This document shows positions 9,456 to 19,034 of a DNA stretch of 62,668 nucleotides, one piece after another. Within the stretch, counting starts at the first letter, position 1, and every line of letters begins with the position of its first letter. Location of the stretch: positions 1 to 62,668 of the forward strand of contig JAKPOQ010000145.1 of NCBI GenBank assembly GCA_029547745.1, written 5' to 3'. Made by a program: the position numbers and the translations under genes. The notes beneath the pieces are model-generated. The model did no database searches and was not told the DNA's origin. It saw nothing but the letters and a program-made list of their open reading frames with translations. Source of the DNA: Actinomycetes bacterium. Lineage in GTDB: Bacteria; Actinomycetota; Thermoleophilia; UBA2241.

Positions 9456-10090
9456 AGGATCCAGCGGTAGACCTCAAAGACCTCGGCGAAGTCGCAGCCC
9501 ACGTTGATGCCCCGCGTCAGGGCGACGTTGCGGATGTAGTCCTCGTTGAGGTAGTTGCGGTGACCCTGGCTCGCGTAGCACGACAGCGCCTCGACCTTCC
9601 GGGCGACGTGATGCTTCTCGAGCTTGACGTAGGCCTGCTGCGCGAAGTTGAGGTTGTTCCAGGGGATCTCGTAGGCGAGGACGGTGGTGCGCTTGAAGGC
9701 GCGCAGGCCCTCTTCGGCGACCGTCTTGTGGTCCTGGTGCAGGTCGACGAGCGCCGGCATGAGGACGCAGTCGGGCGCGAGCTCCTGCTGGAGGACGATC
9801 ATCTCCTCGAGGATCTCCTGACGCAGGGTCGGGAAGGTCCGCACCTCGAAGTCGTAGATCCTCAGGTCGCGTTCGGGGATGCCGAGGATGCCGGTCGCGG
9901 CGCGGACCTCGTGCTTGAGGATGTCGCGGGGGAACTCCGGCGGCACGCTCTTGGCGGCCGTCGAGAAGGCGGCGTACGTGACCTTGACGCCGTTCTCGAC
10001 GAGCCGCGCCATCGTGCCGCCGCAGCCGAACTCGCCGTCGTCCGTGTGGGGGGCGAGGACGAGGACGTTGTCGAAGCGTTCGATGCTCAC
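9452..10090 (-). CDS. PIG-L / LmbE family N-deacetylase
   Basis: Zinc deacetylase of 212 aa. The metal motif normally written AHPDDE appears as APHTDDGEFGCGG near the N-terminus, and HQDH with its flanks supplies the second conserved site. PIG-L proteins remove acetyl groups from N-acetyl-glucosamine-type sugars. Placed first in the operon with two GNAT/ATP-grasp enzymes, it could free an amine that they then modify. The GTG start is preceded by AGGAG at 9 nt. The divergent gene begins 267 bp away; that gap holds a 9-bp-arm hairpin (10150-10158 with 10176-10184). Confidence 0.88.
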   Translation of the reverse strand: MSIERFDNVLVLAPHTDDGEFGCGGTMARLVENGVKVTYAAFSTAAKSVPPEFPRDILKHEVRAATGILGIPERDLRIYDFEVRTFPTLRQEILEEMIVLQQELAPDCVLMPALVDLHQDHKTVAEEGLRAFKRTTVLAYEIPWNNLNFAQQAYVKLEKHHVARKVEALSCYASQGHRNYLNEDYIRNVALTRGINVGCDFAEVFEVYRWIL

Positions 10091-10357
10091 GGGGGACTCG
10101 CTCCTGCCGTTCGCTTTCAGAGACCGCCGGCGCAGCCGTCGGTCGCAAGCCGTGCCGGACAGGCGCCGGCGTAGCCCGGCACGGAAGTCTATCAGGTATG
10201 CCCGTCTCGCCATGTCGTAGACTACCCGCGGACGCGGATCGACGACGATCGTCGCCGGGCTCCCGCGGGCAGTGCTCCCGCGGCGCGCTGAAGGGCCCGG
10301 TCGACGAAGGACGCGACGCGCGCGACGAGCAGGCCCGAACAGGACAGGCAGCCCCCT

Positions 10358-11512
10358 TTGCATACCGTCAGCAGAGCCTATCAACCCGGCGACGAGGTCC
10401 AGATCAACCGGCTCTACCGGCTCATCACCGGCAGGGATCGCAGCGCAGCCGAGTTCGCCTGGGAGTGGCTCGACACTTGGGCGGGGCAGGGGAGCATCAA
10501 CCTGGTCTTCGACCTCGACCGCGAGGAGGGCGACCAGCTCATCGCCCAGTACAGCCTCATCCCCACCCCCCTCAGTCTGTGGGGCCGTCCCATGGTCGCC
10601 GGCAAGACGGAGAACTGCATGAGCCACCCCGACTACCGGGGCACCGGGCTGTACTCCGAGCACGAGCGGCGGTGCTTCGCGGACGAGAAGAAGAAGTACA
10701 GTTTCTTCTTCACCACCGCGGGCCAGGTCACGGGCGGCGCCGTGGGCAAGATCCGCACGAAGCTCGGCTACGTGCCCTTCGACGACTGGGCCGACTACAC
10801 GCTGTGGTTGCGGACCGCCACGCTCCGCGACGACATCCGCGGGTTCCTCGCCGCCAAGGGCGGTGCCTGGGAGACGGCGGCCCCCGTCGTGAGCGGCGTG
10901 GTCGCCGCGGCTCTGCAGGCGTACAGCCACCTGCGGCGCCGCCATGTCTGCCGGTACCGGGTCGCCGTCCACGGCACGGCGGACGCCCCGCTCGAGGAGA
11001 TCGCCGCCCTGTGGGAGCGGAATCGCCTGCGCTACGGCATCAGCGTCGACCGCAGCGTGCGCTATCTGCAGTGGCGCGTCAACGACGACCCGCACGTCGA
11101 GCACGAGTACTTGACGATCTCCGGTCGCGGCGGCCTTCTCGGCTACGCCATCTCCTTCGTCCAGGGCGACACCCTGCACATCGTCGACCTCCTCGTCGAC
11201 GACGCCCGTCCGGACCTGTTCCGGGACCTCCTCGCCGCCGTGGCGCGCCGGGGACGGGAGCTCGGGGTCGTTCGCGTGAGATGCCGGGTCCTGCGCCGCT
11301 CCTCACTGCTGCCCCGTCGCCTGAGGAGCGGCGGCTTCATCGACGCCGGCATCCGCTCGCCGCTCTCCATCGTGCGAGGCTCCCGTCCTCGCCAGTTCTT
11401 CATCTACGTCCCCGAGGAGCTGCGGGACGACCCCAGGATCCTCGACCACGCCAACTGGTACGTCACGGGGCTCGTCCTCGAGGGGCTCCAGCGAACGGGT
11501 TCGCGGGTATGA
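10358..11512 (+). CDS. GNAT family N-acetyltransferase, tandem-domain
   Basis: A 384-aa protein whose N-terminal half has a GNAT acetyl-CoA site (MSHPDYRGTGLYSEHE matches the R/Q-x-x-G-x-G/A loop). The C-terminal half looks like a second, degenerate GNAT fold (LLGYAISFVQGDTLHIVDLLVD). It resembles acetyltransferases found in exopolysaccharide loci. The best start is TTG at 10358, about 10 nt after an AGGACAGG-like site. No ATG lies in frame for the first 260 bases, so the exact N-terminus is uncertain. It is 19 bp ahead of the amidohydrolase gene. Confidence 0.75.
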   Translation: MHTVSRAYQPGDEVQINRLYRLITGRDRSAAEFAWEWLDTWAGQGSINLVFDLDREEGDQLIAQYSLIPTPLSLWGRPMVAGKTENCMSHPDYRGTGLYSEHERRCFADEKKKYSFFFTTAGQVTGGAVGKIRTKLGYVPFDDWADYTLWLRTATLRDDIRGFLAAKGGAWETAAPVVSGVVAAALQAYSHLRRRHVCRYRVAVHGTADAPLEEIAALWERNRLRYGISVDRSVRYLQWRVNDDPHVEHEYLTISGRGGLLGYAISFVQGDTLHIVDLLVDDARPDLFRDLLAAVARRGRELGVVRVRCRVLRRSSLLPRRLRSGGFIDAGIRSPLSIVRGSRPRQFFIYVPEELRDDPRILDHANWYVTGLVLEGLQRTGSRV

Positions 11513-11531
11513 GACACGAAAGGATGCGACC

Positions 11532-12359
11532 ATGGACATAGTGGACTTCCGCGTACGGCTCCGCACCGAGCACATGCTCGGGCCCTGGGACCCGGACCAC
11601 CCGGCGCCGTGGTTCTCGCAGTACATCGAGCTGTACAAGATGCGGCCCCGGCTCACGCCGATGGGCGTGCCGGACTTCGTGGCGATGATGAAGGGCGCCG
11701 GCGTGACGCGGGCCGTCGTCTGCGGCGGCTCGATCGAGGACAACGACCATCTCATGGAGGTCCACCGCTCCCTGGACGAGGACCCCTTCTACTACATCGC
11801 CGGGGTGCATCCGAAGTACGGCGTGCGGCGCAATCTCGAGGAGCTCGAACGGTGCCATGAGGCGGGGTTCCTCGGGGTCAACGTCAGCCCGTACCTTTGG
11901 GGGGTCGCCGCCAACGCCGCCGTCCTGTACCCCATCTACGCGTACTGCGAGAGCCACAACCTGGTCGCCATAGTCCACGGCAGCCTGCACTACAACCGCT
12001 TCCAGAGCATGTGGCTCGGCGACCCGAAGTACATGGACGAGATCGCCATGGACTTCCCGAGCCTCAAGCTGGTCATCTCGCATGCGGCCAACGGGTTCGG
12101 CGTGCTCGGCTTGGCCGTCGCGCAGAAGCACCCCAACATCTTCCTCGAGTTCAGCGCCCTGTGGCCGAAGTACCTGCCCGAGGCGACGCTCACCGCGGTC
12201 AATTCGTACCTCAAGGACCGCTGCCTGTTCGGCACCGACTACCCGCTCGTCGACTTCGGTCCCGCGGTCGAGGCCTGGACGGCGGCCGTCAAGCCGGAGG
12301 TGAGGGAACTGTTCTTCGCAAGGAACGCGGAGAGGTGCCTGTTCGGCGAGCCGCGGTGA
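11532..12359 (+). CDS. Amidohydrolase-2 family TIM-barrel protein, altered metal site
   Basis: A 275-aa TIM-barrel hydrolase of the ACMSD/amidohydrolase-2 group. Later barrel motifs are present: AGVHPKYG, IVHGS, VISHAAN and the FGTDYP aspartate. The first-strand HxH metal pair, however, reads DFRVRLRT, with both histidines replaced by arginine. It may use a reduced or different metal site, or be metal-independent. The gene lies between the GNAT gene and the convergent glycosyltransferase, so a role in glycan or lactone hydrolysis is possible but unproven. Confidence 0.8.
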   Translation: MDIVDFRVRLRTEHMLGPWDPDHPAPWFSQYIELYKMRPRLTPMGVPDFVAMMKGAGVTRAVVCGGSIEDNDHLMEVHRSLDEDPFYYIAGVHPKYGVRRNLEELERCHEAGFLGVNVSPYLWGVAANAAVLYPIYAYCESHNLVAIVHGSLHYNRFQSMWLGDPKYMDEIAMDFPSLKLVISHAANGFGVLGLAVAQKHPNIFLEFSALWPKYLPEATLTAVNSYLKDRCLFGTDYPLVDFGPAVEAWTAAVKPEVRELFFARNAERCLFGEPR

Positions 12360-12372
12360 GACGCGCCCCGGG

Positions 12373-13509
12373 TCAGTGCAGGCCGGCGGTGAGCGCGGCG
12401 TAGAAGTCCACGAGGTCGCCCTCGACGGCCTCCCACGAGTACGAGCGCTCGACGGCCGCACGGCCGCGCCGGCCCATCGCCGCCAGCTCGCCGCGGTCGG
12501 CGAGCAGGCGGCGCACACCGGCGAGGTGGCCATCCACATCCGGAGGCACGGCGAGCCCACACTGCTCCTTGCGGACCAACTCGCCGCGACCGGGCAGGTC
12601 GCTCACCAGCGCGGCGAGCCCGCTCGCCATGCCCTCGAAGAGCTTCGTCGCCGTCGCGGGATGCCGGTATTGGCGGCTGGGCGCCGACGGGACCCAGACG
12701 ACATCGGCCGCGGCCAGCACCGAGGGCAGTTCGGGCGGCGGCACGCGGCCGAGGAGGCGCACACGGTCGCTGAGGCCCGCCGTCAGGCGGGCCTCGACCT
12801 CGGTGCGCACATCCTCGGCCGCGAACACGCCGCCCAAATACAGGACGGCCTCGGATGGATCCAGGCGCTCCATGACGTCGAGCATGAGGAGGCAGCCCCG
12901 GTCGCGACTGAGGCTGCCCACGTAGACGAGCTTCAGCCGCGGGTCGGCCGTCAGCTCTGCGGCGGCTTTCGCACCGCTGAAGCGCTCGAGCCGAGGGTAG
13001 TTGGGCAGTACGAGGCGCCGCTCGGGCCGGCGCCCGAGGGCTTCCATCTGGTCGGGTACGACGACGACGACGCCGTCAGCGAGGGCGGCCAGGCCGCGTT
13101 GGGCGACGGCCGACAGGCGTGAGGCGAAGGGCCGCACGCGGGCGGGGATGTAGGGCTTCGCGGCGACCTGTTCGGGCAGGTACTCGTGCATGTCGTAGAC
13201 GAGCCGCGGCACAAGGGGCCTGATCGCGGGAAAGAGCGTCAGCAGCTCGGGGTCGTGCACGTGCAGCACGTGCGGACGCAGGGTGCTGAGCTCGCGGGCG
13301 ATGTCGATCGTGTCCAGGGACCTCGTGGCGCGGCGGCGTCGCGGGAGCGGGGCGAGGATCACGCCATGCTCGTCGCGCGTCCGGGTCGCTCCCGGGGCGA
13401 GGTAGGCCACGCGGTAGCCCGCCTGTGCCAGACTGCGACACTCGCGCTCGTAGATGCGTGGGTCGTCGGGCTCGTGGACCACGGAGAGATGGACGACACG
13501 GGCCGTCAC
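12373..13509 (-). CDS. Glycosyltransferase family 4
   Basis: A 378-aa GT4 enzyme. The N-terminus VVHLSVVHEPDDPRIYEREC resembles capsule GT4 enzymes, the midsection has VYDMHEYLPEQ, and the donor half holds LVYVGSLSRDRG and ATKLFEGMASGLAALVSDLPG. The GTG start overlaps the deacetylase stop by 4 bp. It is the last gene of the long minus-strand glycan operon and meets the amidohydrolase gene 13 bp away. The same-strand reading frame continues upstream for over 300 codons in the wrong frame of the deacetylase; that extension is not real. Confidence 0.9.
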   Translation of the reverse strand: MTARVVHLSVVHEPDDPRIYERECRSLAQAGYRVAYLAPGATRTRDEHGVILAPLPRRRRATRSLDTIDIARELSTLRPHVLHVHDPELLTLFPAIRPLVPRLVYDMHEYLPEQVAAKPYIPARVRPFASRLSAVAQRGLAALADGVVVVVPDQMEALGRRPERRLVLPNYPRLERFSGAKAAAELTADPRLKLVYVGSLSRDRGCLLMLDVMERLDPSEAVLYLGGVFAAEDVRTEVEARLTAGLSDRVRLLGRVPPPELPSVLAAADVVWVPSAPSRQYRHPATATKLFEGMASGLAALVSDLPGRGELVRKEQCGLAVPPDVDGHLAGVRRLLADRGELAAMGRRGRAAVERSYSWEAVEGDLVDFYAALTAGLH

Positions 13510-15008
13510 GCGGGCGCTCCGATGCGCTCGTTCCAGCGCCTCACGAGGCCGGCGGCCGTGCCCACGAACGCGCCCTCGTCGTGCGCCCAGTCGATGAGGC
13601 GCCAGTAGACGTCGTCGTACCCCTTCGTCGAGCGGTGGTCGAAGCGCTGGTTGTGCCAGAGGACGGCGACACCGCCGCCGGTGCGCGCCACCGTCGACAA
13701 CACCTTTCGGGTGGCGCGCTCGCCCTCGGCTGCCGGGAGACTGCGGTACTGCGGCTCGACGAGGGTGGTGTCCATCACTGCGAGCGGCAGCTCGAGCAGA
13801 CCGAGCGGGCGCTCCTCGGCGATGCAGTACGGGCGGAAGGGGAACGACGCGCCGCAGCGGAAGCCCTCGTGCTCGGCGAAGGCGAGGCTGCTGTCGTAGG
13901 TGAAGCCGGCTCTCTCCACAAGGGGCAGGGTCTCGTGGTACAGACACCGGAGGTAGTGGTAGCGCACACCCTCGACGGGGGAGCCGGACCGCTCCTGCAG
14001 GAGCGTCCGGTCGGCGGCCAGGGGGTCGACGCCGAGCCGGTCGGCGTCGTTGCCGTGCAGGCCGACCTCGCGGCGGCCGTGGCGGAGCATCTCCAGGGCC
14101 ACGGGGATGCGGCGCTGGTACTCGACCGGCTGATTGCCGTCCCGGCGGTGGGTGTGGCGGGCGATCACGAAGAAGGTCGACGAGACCCGGCGCTCGTCCT
14201 CGCCGCGCAGAAGCTGCGGGAAGGTCCACGAGGGGTCGGTACGCCGCGGGACGTGGACGGTGAGCCACTCGCCCAGATCGCCGAGCTCCTTGCCCAGCGC
14301 GTCCCAGCGGCCGTGCCGCACGGCGCGGGCGCTGCGGTAGGCCGTCGCGGCGAAGCCGCGCGGGGTCCAGCGCCACACGTTGTCGACGTCGTGGGTGAGG
14401 GCGACGGCGAAGCTCGCGGGAATCGCTGACCCGGTGTCCGGGGCCGGGGCGGCCCACATCCAGCCGGGCGGTGGCAGGGGCGCGAGGCCAAGGGCGCGCA
14501 AGCGTGGCTCGACGACCGTTCGCAGAAGGTCCACATAGTGGTCGACGGCGGGGTCCTCGATATGCAGGTCCGGGTTCTGGGCGAAGACGCTCGCCTGGAA
14601 GGGGAGTCTGCCGAACCGGTCGCGTCGTGGGCAGGTGCGCTCATCCCAGCAGGCGAGCAGGACGAAGGCCGAGGCGACGAGGTCGAACGGCGCGACGTGG
14701 CCGGCATCGCCGGCCGGGAACGCGCCCACGACCTGCCCTGCCTCGCCCTCGATCCTCGCGAACGAGCCGGGCGGCAGAGGGCGGCCCGCGAGGAGGACGT
14801 CCATCGCCTCGTCGGCGCAGGGCAGCGTGGGCACGCCCGGCACGGGCTCCCGTGCCCAGGCGAGGGCGCAGTGGCCGGCGGCCGTGCGTTCGCGCACCAT
14901 CAGCGGCGCTCGCCCGAGCGGCGCCAGGAGGGTGTCGAACACCCAGCGCGCGCGCGGCGCGAACGCCTCGGGGCCGCCGTCGTAGATCTCGATGGGCTGC
15001 AGGGCCAC
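13506..15008 (-). CDS. Polysaccharide deacetylase-like (NodB fold) protein
   Basis: A 500-aa protein with an N-terminal domain of unknown function (1-190), typical of capsule-locus deacetylases, and a C-terminal NodB-like barrel. Motif 1 appears as ALTHDVDNVWRW (D-D pair), motif 2 as VGLHGNDAD and a later segment as GFTYDSSLAF. It probably acts on a glycan precursor rather than chitin. A signal peptide is not visible, so it is likely cytoplasmic. It sits 3 bp behind the ATP-grasp gene and overlaps the GT4 gene that follows. Confidence 0.8.
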   Translation of the reverse strand: MALQPIEIYDGGPEAFAPRARWVFDTLLAPLGRAPLMVRERTAAGHCALAWAREPVPGVPTLPCADEAMDVLLAGRPLPPGSFARIEGEAGQVVGAFPAGDAGHVAPFDLVASAFVLLACWDERTCPRRDRFGRLPFQASVFAQNPDLHIEDPAVDHYVDLLRTVVEPRLRALGLAPLPPPGWMWAAPAPDTGSAIPASFAVALTHDVDNVWRWTPRGFAATAYRSARAVRHGRWDALGKELGDLGEWLTVHVPRRTDPSWTFPQLLRGEDERRVSSTFFVIARHTHRRDGNQPVEYQRRIPVALEMLRHGRREVGLHGNDADRLGVDPLAADRTLLQERSGSPVEGVRYHYLRCLYHETLPLVERAGFTYDSSLAFAEHEGFRCGASFPFRPYCIAEERPLGLLELPLAVMDTTLVEPQYRSLPAAEGERATRKVLSTVARTGGGVAVLWHNQRFDHRSTKGYDDVYWRLIDWAHDEGAFVGTAAGLVRRWNERIGAPA

Positions 15009-15011
15009 GGG

Positions 15012-16226
15012 TCAGATCTCGGTGGGGGTGCTGACCCGCCGGGCGACGATCCGTCTCGCCACCCGACCGACGTTGCGGAGGCCCGGCACTGGGTCCTCCA
15101 GAGAGAGCACGCCGTCGACCTTCACCCCGCGGAGCGAGTCCAGCCACTCGGAGACCGGCCGTTCGCGGCGCAGGACCTCACGGATACTGAGGGGCGTGTC
15201 CCTGGTCGCGATCAGCCACTTCGGTCCGTCGATCTGCCGTGGCGCCAAGAAGGGCTGGCCGATCGCGTCCATGTATGCGGCGAGCGAGAGGTTCACGCCG
15301 CAGGCGGCGGCGAGCGAGTGCCACATCCAGTGTCGCGCGTTGACCTCCATGAGCCGGTAGCGTCCGTCGCGCGGGTCGCGCTTGAACTCGACCTGGCTGA
15401 CGCCGTGGTAGGACAGCTCGCGGAGCAGGCGGAGTCCCGCCTCGGCGAGGTCGGCGTCCCATTCGCTCACGGCGAGCCGCGCGGTCCCCGCTCCAGCGGG
15501 GTGCTGACGGATCTTGTGTCCCGTGAACACCGCCAGCGGCCGCGACTCCGCGTCGAGATACGAGCCCACCGTGAACAGCTCGTCGTCGCCGCCCGGGATG
15601 CGTTCCTGGAGCATGAGCGTGCCGAGGTCGCGTACGTCGGGCCAGACGTCGGTCAGGCGTGCCGGGTCCTCGATGTCGATGAGGTGCTTCTGGAAACGGT
15701 CCTTGAAGGCGAGTGAGTCGACAGGTTTGAGCACGGCGGGGTACGTGACCGTCGCTGCGGCCGTGTCGAGGTCGTCGGCGCCGTCGATGAACGCTGTGCG
15801 GGGCGTGTCCACCCCGGCGCGCCAGGCGGCTTCGAGCTGCGCGCGCTTGTTGTAGAGGCGCTGCATGACGGGCCAGCGCGAGAACGGGATGCGGTACCAG
15901 CGTTCCAGATCGTCGGCGTGGCGCGAGATGGGCCAGATGAACTCGTCGTGCGTCGGAAAGACGACGGCAGGTCGCGGGAGGCGCTCCCCCAGTTCCTCGA
16001 GGAAGGCGATGAAGCCGGTCTCGTCGTGGCGCGGGTCCGGGCAGACCATCCCGGCGGCGTAGCGCGAGGAGAAACCGAGCGCGTCGTCCTCGGTGTCGAG
16101 GCCAAGGATCGGGATGCCGTGGCGCCCGAGGTCGCGGATGACGCCGAGACCGTTGGCGTATGCGACGTCGACGACCACGGCGGGGGGCCGGGCGGCGGCG
16201 AGACGGAAGAAGCGTCTCAAGTTCAC
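15012..16226 (-). CDS. ATP-grasp ligase, second copy
   Basis: A 404-aa ATP-grasp enzyme, distinct from the copy at 8403-9455. It has a Rossmann-like first domain (VVDVAYANGLGVIRDLGRHG), the TYPAVLKPVDSLAF lysine loop and YRLMEVNARHWMWHSLA with the acidic metal ligands. Homologues in surface-glycan loci are described as carboxylate-amine ligases. The GTG start is backed by GGGGAG at 6 nt. A weakly supported 55-bp gap separates it from the upstream GT4 gene. It may attach an amino acid to a uronic acid or an amine; this is inference. Confidence 0.85.
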   Translation of the reverse strand: MNLRRFFRLAAARPPAVVVDVAYANGLGVIRDLGRHGIPILGLDTEDDALGFSSRYAAGMVCPDPRHDETGFIAFLEELGERLPRPAVVFPTHDEFIWPISRHADDLERWYRIPFSRWPVMQRLYNKRAQLEAAWRAGVDTPRTAFIDGADDLDTAAATVTYPAVLKPVDSLAFKDRFQKHLIDIEDPARLTDVWPDVRDLGTLMLQERIPGGDDELFTVGSYLDAESRPLAVFTGHKIRQHPAGAGTARLAVSEWDADLAEAGLRLLRELSYHGVSQVEFKRDPRDGRYRLMEVNARHWMWHSLAAACGVNLSLAAYMDAIGQPFLAPRQIDGPKWLIATRDTPLSIREVLRRERPVSEWLDSLRGVKVDGVLSLEDPVPGLRNVGRVARRIVARRVSTPTEI

Positions 16227-16281
16227 GAGGTCTCCCCTCGATGGCGCAGCGCATCACCGTGACGCGCCACAGCGTCCGCGT

Positions 16282-17469
16282 TCATCGGCGTCCACCTGCC
16301 TTGTGGTTCGCCAGTGCCTGCTCGTAGACGGCCGACGTGAGTCGCGCGTTGCGCTCCCAGGTGAGGGCGGCGGCGGCGGCGCGGCCGGCTTCGCCGACGG
16401 CCGCCGCCGCCGCCGGGTCGTCGAGCACGGCGCAGATCACGCCCGCCAGCGCCTCGTGGTCGCGAGCTGGCACCAGGTAGCCGCTGGCCCCATCTTCGAC
16501 GAAGTCCTCCGGGCCGCCGCCGCGGCAGGCGACGATCGGCGTGCCCTGCGTCATCGCCTCGGTATAGACGAGTCCGAAGGCCTCGTCCCAGCTCGGAAGC
16601 GCGAAGAGGTCGGCGCGGGCCATGAGCTCGAGCACACGCTGGTGTGACTGGCGGCCCAGGAAGTGAACGGTGGCGGAGAGACCGAGGTCCGCTGCGCGGC
16701 GCTCCAGAGCGCCGCCCAAGGGGCCATCGCCGACGACGGCCCAATGGGGCCGCCGGCCCTGCGCGGCGAGCAGGGCGAGGGCGTCGAGCATGACGGCGTG
16801 CCCCTTGCGTGCGATGAACTTGCCCACCGTGAGGAGGAGGGGCTCGCCGGGGAAGAGGTCGTCGGCGGGCATCACCTTCGTTCCCGCGCCTGTCGTGCCG
16901 TTGAGGACCACGTGGAGGCGTTCATCGCCGACCACGCCCTTGAGAAGTCGGGCGACCGCGCTCGAGTTGGCCATCACCCCGGCCGCGCCGCCGAGGACCG
17001 CCGCGGCACGTCGCGCCGCGGCGTCGTCACGGCGCAGGTGCTGGTAGACGTCGGCGCCGTGGACTGTGACCACATAGGGGACGCCGAGGTCGTCCGCCAG
17101 GCGCTGGGCGATGGCGCCGTCGGGCAGCGCCTGATGGGCGTGCACGAGGTCGACGCCCCGGCGTACCGCCGCCGCGCGACGCACGAAAGGATAGGCGAGG
17201 TCGCCCGAGCGGTCGAGGAGCAGACGGCGTGGAGGCTGCGGGACACGCGGATACTCGGCGACGATGCCGTCGAGAACGGCGCGCCGCGGCTTCTGGCCGC
17301 GGCGGCGCTGGCGTTCGTCGCGCCAGAGTAGCCGCGGCGCGTACGGCGTCGGCGACACGACGCTGATGTCGACGCCGAGGTCGCGCAGGGCCTTGTTCTG
17401 TTCATGCACGAACAGGTGCCGCTCGACCCCGGGCGACGGATAGAGATGCGAGACGACGAGGACCTTCAT
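16282..17469 (-). CDS. Glycosyltransferase family 4
   Basis: A 395-aa GT4 enzyme with the classical layout: VLVVSHLYPSPGVERHLFVHEQ at the start, VVTVHGADVYQHL in the acceptor domain, LLTVGKFIARKGH opening the donor domain, and PSWDEAFGLVYTEAM (the E-x7-E motif) near its end. The closest style is the polysaccharide teichuronic/colanic GT4 group. The start overlaps the Wzy-like stop as ATGA. Confidence 0.92.
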   Translation of the reverse strand: MKVLVVSHLYPSPGVERHLFVHEQNKALRDLGVDISVVSPTPYAPRLLWRDERQRRRGQKPRRAVLDGIVAEYPRVPQPPRRLLLDRSGDLAYPFVRRAAAVRRGVDLVHAHQALPDGAIAQRLADDLGVPYVVTVHGADVYQHLRRDDAAARRAAAVLGGAAGVMANSSAVARLLKGVVGDERLHVVLNGTTGAGTKVMPADDLFPGEPLLLTVGKFIARKGHAVMLDALALLAAQGRRPHWAVVGDGPLGGALERRAADLGLSATVHFLGRQSHQRVLELMARADLFALPSWDEAFGLVYTEAMTQGTPIVACRGGGPEDFVEDGASGYLVPARDHEALAGVICAVLDDPAAAAAVGEAGRAAAAALTWERNARLTSAVYEQALANHKAGGRR

Positions 17470-19034
17470 GAGACCGCCCGCGAGGTCGCGCGCACGTCCG
17501 TCGGCCGGGTCTGCGGACCCTCCGTCAGACGGGCAGGCGCGCGCCGCCGGCGCACGCCCACGACGACGGCGACTCCGAGCCCGTATACGACCCACATCGG
17601 GGCGAAGCTCATCGAGCTGCTCGGGCCGAGAGCGCCGACCGTGAAGCCGATCAGGGCGAGCACCACGCCGCACGCCAGGTACCGCAGCAGGGGGTCAGGG
17701 CCGGCACGGGCGACGGGCCACAGCGTCACGAGCAGGCCAAGGTAGAAGACGAGCTGCAGTCCGACAGCGGGGAGTCCTCCGTTGACGTATGTCTCCAGCC
17801 ACCAGTTGTGGAGATTGACGATGCCTGGCGCATCGCCGCTTGCGCGTACCATGCCCTCCGCCTGTCCCGGTCCGGCGCCGAGCAGCAGGGAGCCGCCGGC
17901 GACGGAGAGACCCCGGTTGGTGAGGCTCGTGCGGATCTCGCCTGACCCGCGGCTTGCGGCCACGTCGCTCATCAGGCCTTGGAGGCGGAACTGACGGAGC
18001 ATCTCGTTGGTCGATTCGTTGAACAGGAGGTAGCCGGCGCCCACCACCAGTGCTGCAGTTATGGCCGCCCCGGCGACCTTGGCGCCGCGCCCCGACCAGC
18101 GGGCGCTCGGTCGCGCCAGCAAGGCGACCGCCGCGAGCGACTCAAGGCCGACGGCGAGGAGGCTGGAGCGCGAGCCGGTGCGCACGAAGGCGAAGGCACT
18201 CAGCAGGGCGATGCCGGCAGCGACGAGAAGGTAGAGCGGCCGTCGCGTGAAGAAGAAGGCGCAGAGGACGAAGGGCCAGCACAACGCCAGGTAGGTAGCA
18301 AGGTCGTTCTGGTTGTGGAAGACGCTGGTCACGGCATACGTCTGTGTGGTCGCGTCCAGCAGGCGAGACGTGGGCAGCCGGTATCCCGTGGTGGACTCGA
18401 GGACGGTGACGCCAAGGATGAGCACGCAGGCGACGACGAGGCTGATGCCGAGCCATGTGAGGCGACGGCGACTGCCTCCGGCAAGGGCCGTCGCCCATGT
18501 CAGGGCCATCATCGTCGCAAGCACGGTCAGGTAGCGCAGGCCCGCTGCCTTGTCGGGCGCCCACAGGAGCGCGAGGCAAAGCCAGCCGAACCATACGGCC
18601 AGCGGGAGGCCGAAGTCCCAAGCGGCGAAGCGACCGCGGAGGCCGCACAGCAGGAGCAGCCCGCCGCCGACGGCGACCACGAGCGCGAGCCCGACGCGGA
18701 AGGCGAAGGCTTGGGGGAGGCTCGGGAGGCTGAGGGACGGTCCGAGTAAGGCGAGCGCCGGCAGCAGGAGGGCGAGGCCGGTGACGAGCTTCGCCACCCT
18801 CCAGCGGGCGATCGTCTGACGGGCGAGGACGGCGGCGGCGACGAGCGCGACGAGCGTGAGGGTGGCCATACCGGTACGCACGTCACGCGTGATGAGCAAC
18901 AGGAGGACGACCGTGACGGCGGCGGCGCCGGCCAGCAGGGCGGCATCGGCGCTGCGGGTCGGAGCCGCCCGGGGGCGTCCGGCGGCCGCCGTGACGGCGG
19001 GGGTCGCACCGTGTGACGTGTCGTCCACGGTCAC
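17466..19034 (-). CDS. O-antigen ligase/polymerase-like membrane protein (Wzy)
   Basis: A 522-aa integral membrane protein with about 11-12 hydrophobic segments. The large extracytoplasmic loop carries GIVNLHNWWLETYVNGG, the H-N-x-x-L-E/Q signature of the WaaL/Wzy family, and SVFHNQNDLATYLAL earlier in the protein is also conserved. It should polymerise lipid-linked repeat units outside the membrane. The GTG start makes a GTGA overlap with the preceding glycosyltransferase. With the flippase and Wzz-like protein it completes a Wzx/Wzy export system. Confidence 0.9.
   Translation of the reverse strand: MTVDDTSHGATPAVTAAAGRPRAAPTRSADAALLAGAAAVTVVLLLLITRDVRTGMATLTLVALVAAAVLARQTIARWRVAKLVTGLALLLPALALLGPSLSLPSLPQAFAFRVGLALVVAVGGGLLLLCGLRGRFAAWDFGLPLAVWFGWLCLALLWAPDKAAGLRYLTVLATMMALTWATALAGGSRRRLTWLGISLVVACVLILGVTVLESTTGYRLPTSRLLDATTQTYAVTSVFHNQNDLATYLALCWPFVLCAFFFTRRPLYLLVAAGIALLSAFAFVRTGSRSSLLAVGLESLAAVALLARPSARWSGRGAKVAGAAITAALVVGAGYLLFNESTNEMLRQFRLQGLMSDVAASRGSGEIRTSLTNRGLSVAGGSLLLGAGPGQAEGMVRASGDAPGIVNLHNWWLETYVNGGLPAVGLQLVFYLGLLVTLWPVARAGPDPLLRYLACGVVLALIGFTVGALGPSSSMSFAPMWVVYGLGVAVVVGVRRRRAPARLTEGPQTRPTDVRATSRAVS

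Noticed and set aside
7230-9470. 746-aa plus-strand frame across the GT4 and ATP-grasp genes
   Set aside because: It is antisense to two clear genes and has shadow composition (Gly/Val/Asp/Arg-rich, no domain). High GC removes stop codons.
12373-14457. 694-aa minus-strand frame
   Set aside because: Only the last 378 codons are the GT4 gene. The rest lies over the deacetylase gene in a different frame and looks like Arg/Pro-rich shadow sequence.
16360-16440. GC-rich imperfect inverted repeat in the GT4 gene
   Set aside because: It comes from runs of Ala codons (GCC and GCG) and has a bulge, unlike the perfect arms reported elsewhere.
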